A stretch of DNA of 52,505 nt, from the NCBI GenBank assembly GCA_030740295.1, contig JASLXP010000582.1, positions 1 through 52,505 of the forward strand, given 5' to 3'. Positions 39,609-51,200 of the stretch are shown piece after piece. Within the stretch, counting starts at the first letter, position 1; each line of letters starts with the position of its first letter. The position numbers and the translations under genes are program-made. Below the pieces are notes generated by a model. It was not told where the DNA came from. It saw nothing but the letters and a program-made list of their open reading frames with translations, and searched no databases. This DNA is from Planctomycetota bacterium (GTDB lineage Bacteria; Planctomycetota; PUPC01; JACPCR01).

Positions 39609-41149
39609 TGGCTGTAAAAAGGGCAAGCCCGACATCCCTGCTCTCTGAATTTGCCATCGAATGCTCCGGCAAGAACGATCCCGATGAGATGGTCGAATGG
39701 TTCCTTGAACGCTGCATCGAGTTGCTGCAGGCAGAGCGCGGCTTCCTCATTTCTTTCGAATCGCCGACCAGCTTTTCATTTACCGCGGCGAAGAATTATG
39801 AGGGCGAGCAGATAAAGAAACCGGCCACCCAGGCGAGCGAGGAATTCATCGCTCATGTGATCGAGGCCGGCGAAGGGAAAGCGCTTTCCCGCACCAGCCA
39901 GTCCAAGTTTTTTAAGAACACAAAGCTGCCCCGAAAAGCCCAACTTTCCGTTCTGTGTGTGCCTGTCCCCGGACGGAATGAATTGATCTATCTGGATTCA
40001 CGTTCCAGGTCGCCAAAGCTGGGCGCCGACGATCTTGTTCTGCTTTCCACTCTGGCTTCCGTCTACGGGCCAGCGATTTCCGGGGCCCAACGAGACCTCA
40101 TTCAGAACGAAGCCTTTGACGAACTGCTGGCCAGGCAGGAACTGGCCACCGCTGCCCGCATCGCAGAGGAAACCGGCCGGCGGTTCTTCAGATGCCTCAG
40201 CTTCATTCTGGGGGGCGTTCAGGCGCTTCGTGTGCTCGGTCTGCCTGATGATGAAAGCCATTCACTTCAGAGCATCGAAGAGCATGCGCAAGAGGGCATG
40301 ATGCTCTTCAGGCGACTTCGCCCGCTCTTTCGAACCGATCCACATCCGATCTTCAGCCGTTCCTTATTGAAGGCGACACTGGAAGCAGCGATTCAGCAAT
40401 TGCCGGAGGATTCCCGGATTCAGGTATCAGTCCTGGCCGGCGACGAGATGGTTTCTTGCGATCCCGAAAACATGAAACTGATGTTCTATGAGGTTCTTCA
40501 AAACTCGGTCGATGCATGCCAGGACGATGTCTGCAATATCGATATCAAGGTGGAACAGAAGGCCGATAGGATATCTGTGATGGTGCGCGACGACGGAACG
40601 GGAATCTCGGATGAACATCTGCCCATCTGTCATCGGCCATTCTTCTCAACCCGCCAGGGCGATGGGCTCGGGCTGGCGATATCGAAGGCAATCTGTCTTG
40701 CCCATGGCGGAAGAATGACGGTCTCGTCCGACGAAGGAGGAACTGCAGTCGAATTCTGTCTTGAGGCCGACGGTCCTGTGGCGCATCCTCATGAGGAAGA
40801 CCCATCCAGACGCATCCTCATCGTGAGCGAGGAAGTTTCCACTGCGGAAGGCATGGCAACTACACTGGCTGCCTGCGGATACCAGATACAGGTCTGTACA
40901 TCACAGCAAGAGGCAGAGGTCATGATCGTTGAAGGGGCCTTTGATGTCATGATTCTCAATCTGAACGAAGAGGCCAATATCGAGATCATCGAACATTCAA
41001 GTCAGGCGGAGTTGCCGCCCACGCCGATTGTCCTGCGCGACTGGGATTCCTTCGAGCAGGCAGAGACAGACACCACTTATATGAGGAAGCCGGTCCAGCT
41101 CCGGTTCTTGCCGGGGCTGATACATCGAGTGATCACGGAACGCAGATGA
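39608..41149 (+). CDS. GAF - HATPase - receiver-like protein lacking phospho-acceptor residues
   Basis: The 513 residues have a GAF-like sensor domain (~1-160; FLERCIELLQAERGFLISFE, LSVLCVPVPGRNELIYLDSR), a dimerisation helix, a histidine-kinase-type ATPase (N box FYEVLQNSVDACQ, G1 VRDDGTGI, G2 GDGLGLAISKA, all intact) and a C-terminal receiver-like domain. Where the phospho-His is expected, the helix reads TGRRFFRCLSFILGG in place of AHDFNNLLTAILG, so His is Arg. The receiver reads ILIVSEEVS and VMILNLNEE, losing the acidic pair and the phospho-Asp (Asn), yet keeping a KP motif. It probably binds ATP and ligand but does not do phosphotransfer in the standard manner. It is translationally coupled to the GHMP-like gene. 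Confidence 0.8.
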   Translation: MAVKRASPTSLLSEFAIECSGKNDPDEMVEWFLERCIELLQAERGFLISFESPTSFSFTAAKNYEGEQIKKPATQASEEFIAHVIEAGEGKALSRTSQSKFFKNTKLPRKAQLSVLCVPVPGRNELIYLDSRSRSPKLGADDLVLLSTLASVYGPAISGAQRDLIQNEAFDELLARQELATAARIAEETGRRFFRCLSFILGGVQALRVLGLPDDESHSLQSIEEHAQEGMMLFRRLRPLFRTDPHPIFSRSLLKATLEAAIQQLPEDSRIQVSVLAGDEMVSCDPENMKLMFYEVLQNSVDACQDDVCNIDIKVEQKADRISVMVRDDGTGISDEHLPICHRPFFSTRQGDGLGLAISKAICLAHGGRMTVSSDEGGTAVEFCLEADGPVAHPHEEDPSRRILIVSEEVSTAEGMATTLAACGYQIQVCTSQQEAEVMIVEGAFDVMILNLNEEANIEIIEHSSQAELPPTPIVLRDWDSFEQAETDTTYMRKPVQLRFLPGLIHRVITERR

Positions 41150-41216
41150 GTGGCGGGCAACCCCGGCAAAGAGCCCTATCATTCTCCCAAGTGCGGCCCC
41201 ACGAACGGAGTGCCTC

Positions 41217-41564
41217 ATGAGTGTAGGACAAAGAGTACGCGATGTGCGAAAAGCCAGGAAACTGACCCAGACGGATCTGGGGAATGCCCTCGGAGTCAGC
41301 CAGCGAACCATTTCAGACCTCGAATCTGGAAAAGGGCGAGTTCGAACCGATCTGGTCCTGAGGGTAGCAAAGAAACTCGAAATCCAGATAGAAGAGTTAT
41401 ACGGCTGGGACAGCCGCCAATACCAGTCGGGCAGCGCGGCGGAAAGCAGTAGATTCGTTCTTCCAATTCGGGCCCATGTTCCCCTTTCGAACTTCACATG
41501 GCCTGAAAAAGTAGTCGAGCCGCCCGAATTGATCGACGTCCCCAGTCATCTCTACCAGGGGTAG
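41217..41564 (+). CDS. XRE-family helix-turn-helix part of a split XRE-S24 repressor
   Basis: The 115 residues contain a clean Cro/CI-type DNA-binding domain (MSVGQRVRDVRKARKLTQTD, then LGVSQRTISDLESGKG) and a linker. At 41562-41564 a TAG stops the frame, but the same frame continues without another stop to 41900 as an S24-like peptidase domain. The expected intact repressor would be about 227 residues. The DNA-binding part is complete and could act alone. It lies 67 bp after the GAF-HATPase gene. TAG is an ordinary stop elsewhere in the window, so recoding is unlikely. Confidence 0.8.
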   Translation: MSVGQRVRDVRKARKLTQTDLGNALGVSQRTISDLESGKGRVRTDLVLRVAKKLEIQIEELYGWDSRQYQSGSAAESSRFVLPIRAHVPLSNFTWPEKVVEPPELIDVPSHLYQG

Positions 41565-41567
41565 CGC

Positions 41568-41900
41568 GTGCTGGTCCGTGCCGGCGATGAAAGCATGTCA
41601 CCCGAGATCTCACTTAATGACCTCTGCGTAATCGACCCGTCACTGGATCCGGTGCACGGATCGATCGTGTGCACACAGATCACCGCGCCTGGCAGAGAGA
41701 CTTTCTGCAACCTCCGTTGGTACCTCGATACGCAAGATGCCGTCGTGCTGCAGACCTGCCGCCAGGATGATCCAGACCATCCGCCAATCGTTCTTGTCCG
41801 TCAGCGAGGTGGAGGTATGAGATATATGGGCACGGAAATCAGCGTGAAATTCCGCGGCGTCATGGCGGGCCTCATACGGAGCTACCCTCTCCCGGGGTGA
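41568..41900 (+). CDS. S24/LexA-like C-terminal domain, separated from its XRE domain by one amber codon
   Basis: From GTG 41568 the frame reads VLVRAGDESMSPEISLNDLC; Ser of SMSP matches the S24 nucleophile. The lysine that should pair with it (in TVKR-like sequence) is absent: the corresponding stretch is ETFCNLRWYLD and there is no Lys until near the C-terminus. Self-cleavage is therefore unlikely. AGGGG lies about six bases before the GTG, so it might be translated by reinitiation as a separate 110-residue subunit. Alternatives are a pseudogene or a sequencing error. The coding pattern after the stop is well preserved, which favours a recent or tolerated change. Confidence 0.6.
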   Translation: MLVRAGDESMSPEISLNDLCVIDPSLDPVHGSIVCTQITAPGRETFCNLRWYLDTQDAVVLQTCRQDDPDHPPIVLVRQRGGGMRYMGTEISVKFRGVMAGLIRSYPLPG

Positions 41901-41953
41901 AGGGCTAATAGGCCGAGACAAAGGCAATTTTACGGATTTGAATGACAATTTTC

Positions 41954-42160
41954 AGGGGCAACGCCCCGCTCATCTGCCTAGCCCAGCCCAACGGGCTGGG
42001 TTTTCGGGCAGGTCATCCTCATTAGGGGCAACGCCCCGCTCATTTGCCTAGCCCAGCCCAACGGGCTGGGTTTTCGGGCAGGTCATCCTCATTAGGGGCA
42101 ACGCCCCGGTCATTTGCCCCAATAATTGGCATCCTTATACATGGCCGGGGCGTTGCCCCT
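41954..42160. repeat. REP-like tandem array: two and a third 70-bp units plus an inverted end
   Basis: Units begin AGGGGCAACGCCCCG at 41954, 42024 and 42094 (period exactly 70; the third is partial, to about 42120). Each full unit has two hairpins: GGGGC-AAC-GCCCC, and CCCAGCCC-AAC-GGGCTGGG followed by TTTTC, the latter terminator-like. At about 42146-42160, CCGGGGCGTTGCCCCT is the inverted copy of the unit start, so the array is bounded by inverted ends. Confidence 0.9.
41985..42005 (+). terminator. Terminator-like hairpin inside the first 70-bp repeat unit
   Basis: The stem CCCAGCCC/GGGCTGGG (8 bp, loop AAC) is directly followed by TTTTC. The same hairpin recurs 70 bp later in the second unit. 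It lies downstream of the XRE-S24 frame and could end that transcript. Confidence 0.55.
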
Positions 42161-42335
42161 TTTCAAATCTCTGTACCTTACACCCCGCCGGTTGGGGGGG
42201 GCTCGCCAAACGGCCGGGGCTTCGCCCCTGAAATCCGGGTATATCTGACAAACGGGAGAAAGGCCGCCAGTCCGGCTTCTGATAGAATTTTGCCCGGCAG
42301 CCTGTCCACCATTACCTTCAACCATTCTTGTTGAG

Positions 42336-45300
42336 ATGTCAGCAGCCTCATTTGTCCCCATCCTGGCTCTGTGCTGTCAGTTGCTCTGGCACGTCTCAAT
42401 CCACGGCGAGCCAGCCACGATGGGGCAGATGCCATGCAGGCACTGGCTTCCGGATCAGAGCGGCAAAGAAGCAATTGAAGACGATGGCGCGACCCTTGAG
42501 GCTTATGTCATCGAGAAGGAAAACCGCAACCTGCAGGCAAAAATAAAACTTGCTAGAGAATACGAAGATGAAGGCGCCAGTCTGAAAGCCCTCTCTGTCT
42601 ATCAAAGCATTCTGCAGAATAATCCGAACTCACGTGTCGCCGTTAATGTACGCCTGTATTGGCCCGCCAGGGACTTTGCAACGGAAAAGCTCGCCCGTTC
42701 CGGTGATCAGGCCCTCGAAGCTTACAGAGATATCTACGATTCCGTGGCCGGGAAAGGTCTGAGCGAGGCATTGAAAAACCCAGACCAGCAGAAGTTGGAA
42801 ACTGTTGCCAGGGATTACCTGCTGAGCAGCGCCGGGCCTGAGGCCGTTCAGCGTGTCGCAGACCTAATGCTCTCAAAGGGAGAGTTCGCAAGCGCCGTTG
42901 GCCAGTGGCAAGAGCTCGCACGTTTTCGGGGAGACCTGCCGTTCCCCGATCCAATCACACCACTCAAGCTTGCGCTGTGTTACAGAAGCCTGGGCTATCA
43001 GCAGGAGTTTCAGCAACTGCTCGCGCGCCTCAAACCACATCTGGATGAAAAGTATGTCATTGCCGGGAAGCCGACGAAGGTCGCCGATTTCCTGAATCAG
43101 CTCGAGACGATCGGGAAAGACAGAGCGGTGGATTGGGCCGATTTTGGAGGCGACAAGCGGCATTCGCGACTCCTGAATTCGCCGGCCGAGATCGGTAAGC
43201 TGCTGTGGTCGAGTTCGTGGCTGGGGCCGGCCCTTCGTCCTGAAAGCGCTGGTGAGAGTGAAGCCGGCCATACCAGTCAAGCCGGGGAGGGGCTCTCTCT
43301 ACCACGGATATTTCCGGTCATCTCTGATGACAACATCTATTATCGGGTTGCTAACGGCGTGATCGCGCGCCGGGTCGGCAGTGGCGAGATCCTGTGGCGT
43401 CATTCACTCAGCGGGCAGCCACTGCGGGGGGATCAACCCTGGGCCACCCGGCCGCAGATGCTCGCGGTATCAGAAGATTCTGTTTACGTCTGCTTCGGGC
43501 CCGAGATGCGCGGTCGATTTCACCTCTCGGAGGCGGTCCTCCGCTGCATACGTAAAAGTGACGGCAAGGTCCTGTGGGATGCCCTCGCGTCGGAGGGAGT
43601 GCTTGGGGAGAATGTCCGGGAAGACTGGCAGGACGATGCCGCCGCCTCTGAAACCTTCATCGGGGCGCCAACTGTGGAAGGCGATCGGTTGTATGTGGGG
43701 GTCGTCACTCGCACTCGGGATACAGAGTGCTACCTCGCCTGTCTCGATGCTCGTACAGGCAAACGGATCTGGAAGACCTTCATCAGCCTCAGCGTGAGAC
43801 AGCGCGTCTATCGTTCCTACGCGCCGCTGCCCGCCGGCGGCCTCCCCGCCCTTGCCGATGGCCTGGTTTACTACTCAACCAATCGCGGTGCGATCATCGC
43901 CGCGGACAAGATGACCGGAGTGCCGAAATGGATACGAAGGTACGAACGAAAGCCAGGCAACCGTCCTGCGATTTCTCTCGGACCTGATGAAGGGCTGAAT
44001 TCGTGGCTGCTGAACGCGCCCCTTGTCGCCGGTGGAAAGATCTTCGTCACTCCACAGGACAGCGATTTTCTTCAGTGTTTTGATTCTATTACCGGCAGGC
44101 AGCTCTGGGAGGCCAATCGAGGCCAGAATACCTACCTACTCGGCTATCGTGATGGGCGCGTCTTTTTGTCCGGAAACCAGATCTCATATCTCGATGCTGA
44201 TAACGGCAAACTCGTGAACCGGACGGTCCGGCTCGACGGCACACCGGCCGGACTGGGTCTGGTCGGCACCAGGCTCGTTCATTGCCCAGGCAGTGGTCGT
44301 CTCCATCGTTCATTCGTCGGCAACGGAAAGCTCGGACACGCCCGCTCCTGGGACCGGGGGATGGGGCCGGGCAACCTGATGCATGTTGGAAAGCTGTTCA
44401 TTGTGGCAGGTACGAACGGCCTGCAGGTTTATTCCAGCGAAGGGTATTTCGAACAGCAGGTCGAAAGAGCAAAGGTCAGCCCGCAGGACGCGCTCGCTCA
44501 CCACGAAGTCGGTTACCTGATGCTCTCTCGTGATCGGCTTGACGAGGCCGTCGAATACCTCACCACGGCCGTGGAACTGTCGAGGAAGAACCGGATTCGA
44601 AACGGCCGACCGGTATACGAAGAATCGCGGGATCTACTTTTTCAGGCTCTCACCCGGCGGGCCGACCTCGCCGCCGAAGGGGCTGACTGGGTCGCGGCAG
44701 AGCGTGGATACGCCCTCGCTCTTCAGACTGCTCCCAGCGACAAACACAAATTCAACGCGGTTCTGAACCTCTCGCGATACGCCGAACGCCGGGGCCAGTG
44801 GAAAGCCGCCATCCACTACCTGCAGCAGATTGGAAATCATCCGCATCAGAGCATGATCGAAATGGACGGCATCGCAGTTTCGTCCACCTTCTATCCCCGC
44901 CAGAGGATTGCAGACATCATCCGCAAACATGGCCGCGAGCCCTACAAGGCTTTTGAAGCCGCCGCGGCGCAATTACTCGAAAAGGCCGGACATCAGGACT
45001 GGGCGGTCCGCTGCAATGAGATCGTCGAGCTCTATCCGAACAGCGAAGCAGCCGTCCAGGCCAAAGTTGTCCTTGGCACAACATGGCTGAAGCAGGGGAA
45101 GCCCTTCAAGTCATTCCCATTCTGGAATGATCTATTTCGGCGCAGCGGAAGGAAAAATCTTCGCGCCGGCGTCAACCTGGCCATCACCTGCGCGCTCCTT
45201 CAGGAAACGGATTCGGCCCGCCGGATCATCGCTCAGCTCAAGCAGACCCACGGGAGCAAGCTCTACAAATTCCTTGAACAGGACACGCAATTCGAAGCGC

Positions 45301-46913
45301 TCGGCAATCACCTGTTCGCCGCGCTGGCAGAGCCACAGGCCAAACGCAAGCCGCTCTCACTGCCGCTCAAAGAACAGTGGTATCGTGATGCCGAAGCCAT
45401 CAGCAGCCTGATACTCAGCCAGTCCTTTGACAACGTATGCCTGCCGGTGTGGCATTCGGACAGGCTCACCTTTGTCGGGCGTGGAGGGATGGACTGCCTC
45501 AATTCCAACACGGGAAAAAAAGTGTGGGAAAGAGAAATGCGCACTCGCACCAAGGGCTGGTTGGGTATCAGCTACGGCTTCGGGAGGGTCATCAAAGCCA
45601 TCATAGACACCCCGGCCCGGCGCGCCGGCCTGAAGCCCGGAGATATCATCCGTAAGGTGAATGGTGAGCGAATCGTCGCCAGCACTGTACTCCAGGCGGC
45701 GATTCAAGAAGCCCCCCGGGACCGGCCCATTCAGATCGAAGTGCAACGTGAGATCCCCAAGCCTGAGGATTCGTCCGAGACGGATCGATTCAGAACGAGA
45801 TCCGAGATTCTGACCGTATCCGTCCGTCTCAAATCTCCCCCGCAGAATGTCCGACTGGCCGGAGTCTCAGGCGACACGATCGTCTGTGGCACTAAGGGAG
45901 AATTGTTCGGCGTTGATGCCCAAACAGGCGCACAGATATGGGCTCAGGCATTCGACGAATTCGCCATGCCCGGCGTCTTTCTCGACATGAATCGTCGGCT
46001 CGCACCCATTGGTGTTAACCCACCGGAAACGTCACCCGTGAGTTCTGGACCGGAGTCATCCCATCTCGGCCTTCTTGCATTAAATATTCTCGATCGCAAG
46101 CTGCTCATGCTGCGGGCTGCGGACGGTGATATCCTCTGGGAAATGCCCCTGGCGCGCCTCGAAGGCAATCCAATCCTCACTCCCGAAGCCTTGTTCGTAT
46201 TTCAACACCAATCAGAATCAGGTGAGGCATTCGTCACCGCGCTGAATCCATTCCGGGGACTGGTTATGTATCGAATGGATCTCGGCGTGAAAGCCGATCC
46301 TGGAAGTGGTTTCAAATTGCTCGGAGATGGCAATTTTGCAGCCCTCTCGCAGGCCGGCATCCAGTGCCGCAGCGTCGCAACCGGCGGGCTCGTCTGGCAG
46401 CACGATTTCGAAGGCAAATGGAAGACTCAGAATCTGACGGAGTCAAAACTCTTCCACTCCGGCCGTGTCATCATTGCGGGCGCCGGCAGCCTCCTCATCG
46501 CGGTCGACAGGAGGACGGGCAAAACGCTGTGGGACGTTCGACTCCGTGATTCCCACAAGTGGCTGCAACGCTCGTCCATCGGCAAACAAGGCTTTTTCGC
46601 CATTTCGGCTTCAGGGGAGATGAAGGCCCTGGAACTCTACACCGGTCGTGAAATCTGGTCTGAGAGCCCGAATCGAATCGCACTGGATGTTGAATACCCC
46701 GCTTCGCTGCGTGACGGCCTGCTCTTCATCCCGCAGCACGCCACAGGCAAACCATCAAGTACCACGCTGAAAATCCGTGACCCCCGAACCGGCAGAATCA
46801 GCCAGGAATTGACAATTGCCGGTGAATTTCGGTATAGCAGAATCGTCGGCAACACATACGTTATCGTGACCAACGCTGGAGCATTTGGGTTTAAAGGGGC
46901 TGGGGAGGAGTAG
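42336..46913 (+). CDS. Giant exported TPR / PQQ-type beta-propeller / PDZ protein, 1525 residues
   Basis: A hydrophobic N-terminus ([20 protein letters not shown]) suggests export. Domains in order: TPR-type helices ~65-235 ([20 protein letters not shown]); propeller 1 ~275-690 with recurring PQQ-like blades ([45 protein letters not shown]); a second TPR block ~705-1010 ([20 protein letters not shown]); first blades of propeller 2 ([11 protein letters not shown]); a PDZ domain ~1073-1140 ([38 protein letters not shown]); then the rest of propeller 2 ([40 protein letters not shown]). The PDZ is thus inserted in a propeller. No enzyme site is seen; a periplasmic scaffold or quality-control role is inferred. 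moxR follows. Confidence 0.88.
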   Translation: MSAASFVPILALCCQLLWHVSIHGEPATMGQMPCRHWLPDQSGKEAIEDDGATLEAYVIEKENRNLQAKIKLAREYEDEGASLKALSVYQSILQNNPNSRVAVNVRLYWPARDFATEKLARSGDQALEAYRDIYDSVAGKGLSEALKNPDQQKLETVARDYLLSSAGPEAVQRVADLMLSKGEFASAVGQWQELARFRGDLPFPDPITPLKLALCYRSLGYQQEFQQLLARLKPHLDEKYVIAGKPTKVADFLNQLETIGKDRAVDWADFGGDKRHSRLLNSPAEIGKLLWSSSWLGPALRPESAGESEAGHTSQAGEGLSLPRIFPVISDDNIYYRVANGVIARRVGSGEILWRHSLSGQPLRGDQPWATRPQMLAVSEDSVYVCFGPEMRGRFHLSEAVLRCIRKSDGKVLWDALASEGVLGENVREDWQDDAAASETFIGAPTVEGDRLYVGVVTRTRDTECYLACLDARTGKRIWKTFISLSVRQRVYRSYAPLPAGGLPALADGLVYYSTNRGAIIAADKMTGVPKWIRRYERKPGNRPAISLGPDEGLNSWLLNAPLVAGGKIFVTPQDSDFLQCFDSITGRQLWEANRGQNTYLLGYRDGRVFLSGNQISYLDADNGKLVNRTVRLDGTPAGLGLVGTRLVHCPGSGRLHRSFVGNGKLGHARSWDRGMGPGNLMHVGKLFIVAGTNGLQVYSSEGYFEQQVERAKVSPQDALAHHEVGYLMLSRDRLDEAVEYLTTAVELSRKNRIRNGRPVYEESRDLLFQALTRRADLAAEGADWVAAERGYALALQTAPSDKHKFNAVLNLSRYAERRGQWKAAIHYLQQIGNHPHQSMIEMDGIAVSSTFYPRQRIADIIRKHGREPYKAFEAAAAQLLEKAGHQDWAVRCNEIVELYPNSEAAVQAKVVLGTTWLKQGKPFKSFPFWNDLFRRSGRKNLRAGVNLAITCALLQETDSARRIIAQLKQTHGSKLYKFLEQDTQFEALGNHLFAALAEPQAKRKPLSLPLKEQWYRDAEAISSLILSQSFDNVCLPVWHSDRLTFVGRGGMDCLNSNTGKKVWEREMRTRTKGWLGISYGFGRVIKAIIDTPARRAGLKPGDIIRKVNGERIVASTVLQAAIQEAPRDRPIQIEVQREIPKPEDSSETDRFRTRSEILTVSVRLKSPPQNVRLAGVSGDTIVCGTKGELFGVDAQTGAQIWAQAFDEFAMPGVFLDMNRRLAPIGVNPPETSPVSSGPESSHLGLLALNILDRKLLMLRAADGDILWEMPLARLEGNPILTPEALFVFQHQSESGEAFVTALNPFRGLVMYRMDLGVKADPGSGFKLLGDGNFAALSQAGIQCRSVATGGLVWQHDFEGKWKTQNLTESKLFHSGRVIIAGAGSLLIAVDRRTGKTLWDVRLRDSHKWLQRSSIGKQGFFAISASGEMKALELYTGREIWSESPNRIALDVEYPASLRDGLLFIPQHATGKPSSTTLKIRDPRTGRISQELTIAGEFRYSRIVGNTYVIVTNAGAFGFKGAGEE

Positions 46914-47032
46914 CCACATTCTCCTCTGCTCCATCTGCCGAAGGCATTACCACTTCCAGCCCGGGTTGCGATGCTTTTTGGGCCTGCCATTCGCACTTCA
47001 GGTCTTCATGTAATCATTCAAAGAACTACACC

Positions 47033-48172
<1,140 letters not shown>

Positions 48173-48238
48173 CCACAAGCTGCTGCCAGATTTCTTCGTA
48201 TAAAGTCGATTCTGAACACTCCTCGCCCCTAACGACGC

Positions 48239-51200
48239 ATGCTGTTCAACAGGATCCCTCCACCTGTCTGTTTCCTGCTCCTCGCCATCCCTTCGGTCGC
48301 CCTGTCCCACATCGATGAGCTCGCCCAGGTCCTCGAGCCCGATCCGCTCGTAAGAACTTTTGAAGCTGAGTCGACACCTCAGAAGGGAAAAACCCGGACC
48401 GTCGATGATCCCAAGGCCCGCGGTTCCAAAGCGATCATCCTCGAAAAAGAAAACGCCGGCCTGCAGCTCGATTTCGGTGAGCTTCAGATCGGCATGTATT
48501 GCGTCTGGGTCTGCGCAAAAGTCACCGACGAAAAGGCTGTCGTTGACAGCGTCGACCTCAAATTACTCGCGACGTCGGGCAGTCAGATCAGGCCGCTCTA
48601 CCTGCAGCTCTCGGTGAACAGTGGCATCGGCAACAAAAGTAAAACGCATCGGATGCGAGTGCCGTTCAGCAAGAAGCGTCAGTACGAGTACATCGCACGC
48701 ATTTACTTTCATGCCCCGGAGAAGAGGGCCTATCGCGGAGTGCTCTCCCTTTCCAGGGGCACGGAAGTAAGTGGTGTCCATGTAGATTTTGTCGACCTGC
48801 GGAATCCGCTCGGAGAGGTGAAGTTCGCCGCGATCAAGAAGGGCCGCCACCTGTATGAAGGAAGAGAAATCGCCACCATGCGCGTGGCCGCAGCAAAGGA
48901 AGGCAAACTGCCCGGGCCCATCCGCCCGCGCCCGCTCTCGGAACAAGAACGCCACAAGCGCGATGGCATCATCTGGCACCAGTCCATCATGCCGCTCAAT
49001 GCCAACCCCGCGCAGATTTACGGGCCTAGCTTCCGCGGCAATCCAATCCTCACAAAAATCCTCAAAGAAGCGCCGGGCAAGCTCGGTAAACCGATTGGAA
49101 AGTGGGACCATGCGCCGTACGCGTACGATCAGCCCTGGGTTCTGAGAAACAAGGCTCTTGGGCTGGCCTACACCATGGATGATTACCGCGCCGGTCGCGT
49201 GCTGCCCAAACCGTGGCCGATCCAGGAAGACCGCGGCGGGTATTTTTTTGACAAGGACAAATGGGGAATCGAAGCATCCTTCAATTACGGATTCATGCCG
49301 CACGCGCTCCAGCAGCGCTATCACACGATCATGTACGCGCTTGGCGGCACGGTGCAGGGACGCTCCAACAACGCCGATCTGCCCAATCGCTACCTGCTCC
49401 TCGGAGACCTGGCCGCGGCCGCAGATGGCGCGTTCCTCCTGGCCGCCTATGCCTATCACTACCCCGCCTACGATTGGAATCTCCACTGCATCACCAACAT
49501 CATCCAGTCACACCGCACTTTTGAGCCGGGCAATGTCTACGGGCGTGGCTGTTCCTATGAAGGTTGGAGCACCAAGGAGATTCTCAACGTCATCATCGGT
49601 TACGACAAACTCTTTCCATACATCCTGGATAACCAGCCTCTCGCCGATCGGGTCGGGCGTTTCGTGCCGTGGGTAAAGACGCCTGGCGACGTCATCCGCC
49701 TCATCGATACTTTTCTCGTCCAGCGTGCGCTGCAGGATGGCGTGCAGCACATTCTGTATTCGCCCATCGTGCCCACAGCCGCGACCGTGCTCGGGCCATC
49801 TGAAGTCGCGGACAAATATCTCGACCTTTATATTTACAGAGGCGGCATCTATCTGCGTGACACTAAGGCCGCGTACGTCGATACCATCATCAATGGGTAC
49901 AGCCGCGACGGCCTCAACTACATCGGCTCAACCTATTACGTTGTCGGTGAATCTGTGGGAGAGCTTTTCAGCACTGCGCAGATTCTCAGCCGGTACGTCA
50001 AGGCCGGCGGCGATCGCCGATTCCTCCTGTCGGATGTGCGCCGCTTTCCAAGGCTGGCCGCGATGCCCGATGCTCTTCTTGGTCTGCATATCGCCGGTGG
50101 ACAGAGCCAGGGCATTGGGGACGTCCACGATCCGCAGGCGCGCTATCGCCCCTGGGAACACACCTTGAAGGGCAAGAATCTCGACGCTTTCGCCGCGGGA
50201 TGGAATTGGACTGGTGACCCTCGGTTCGCATGGATTCTGGTCAACCGCCGCGGCCAGGGCGATATCTCGGATCGCGGCTGGAAGAACATTGTCAAAGTGG
50301 CCGAAACGCAGGTCGATCCGCTGCTGCATTCCGAGAGCCGCATCGTCGAAGGCTTCGGTACCGCCAGGCTCGATGCGAATTCGTCGGCCACAGACCCGCG
50401 TTTGAAATTCGGAACGATGCTCCGATTTGGAGTCGGCTCAGGTCATGCACACAACGACACACTTGACATCGGCGTTTTTGCTCACGGTATCCGCGCGACC
50501 AGCGACGTGGGAGGGCGCTCGAGCGGGCGTTACGGCCGGCCGAATTGCATGAGCACTTACGTCCACAACACAGTGCAGGTCGACGAAGGGGATTTCAACG
50601 ACGGCCCCAAGAACAGCACCGCTCAGGGCTGGCTGACCGCGTTCAAGCCCTACGGCCTTGCGCAATATGTCAGCGGCGCCGCCCGCTCGGACTCTCAACC
50701 CCACGTATCGGATTACCGGCGCGGAGTGCTGCAGGTGATTTCCGATCCGGGCAGCGATACGTCACCCGCGCAGGGCTACGTCTTTGACGTTTTCAGAGTC
50801 GCCGGTGGTAAGACGCACACCTGGTGTTTTCACGGATGCCCTTCCGAAGAATTCAAAACGAATGCCAGACTCAGCCCGGCCTCTTCAGAACTGGCGAAGC
50901 GTTACCTCGCAAAGCACCACGACAAGACCGAGCTTGAAGGTACTACCCCGTCCGTCCTGCAGGCGACCTGGAAGCTCCGGCGCAAAGAAGAGGAAGTGCA
51001 CGGCATAAAGCTCCTGAACGCGGAACAACGGATTCTCAGCCGCCGCTTCTACGATCCGGCCTCTCCTGAAAAATACACGAGGGTTCACCTGCTCGGCCAT
51101 GAAGGCTCCAAACTGATGGCCGCCAACTGGTACTGCAAAGGCGTGCGCGCACACAGTTTCCCATTCCTCTATGTGAGGCGCGACGGCGCCGAGAATCTGC

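Larger units (their letters stand above)
41901..42335. other. Repeat-rich intergenic region
   Basis: These 435 bases hold the 70-bp tandem array (41954-42120), an inverted copy of its core (near 42145-42160) and a further GGGGCTTCGCCCC hairpin near 42217. No gene is supported; frames crossing the repeats give artificial Pro/Arg-rich peptides. It ends at the start of the 1525-residue protein gene. Confidence 0.7.

Noticed and set aside
41562..41564. Amber codon as evidence of an altered genetic code
   Set aside because: TAG ends clpP, the 1525-residue gene and moxR normally, so it is read as stop in this genome.
41954..42120. Possible CRISPR array from regularly repeated sequence
   Set aside because: The whole 70-bp unit repeats, with no unique spacers, only two and a third copies, and no cas genes; the hairpin content fits a REP-like element.
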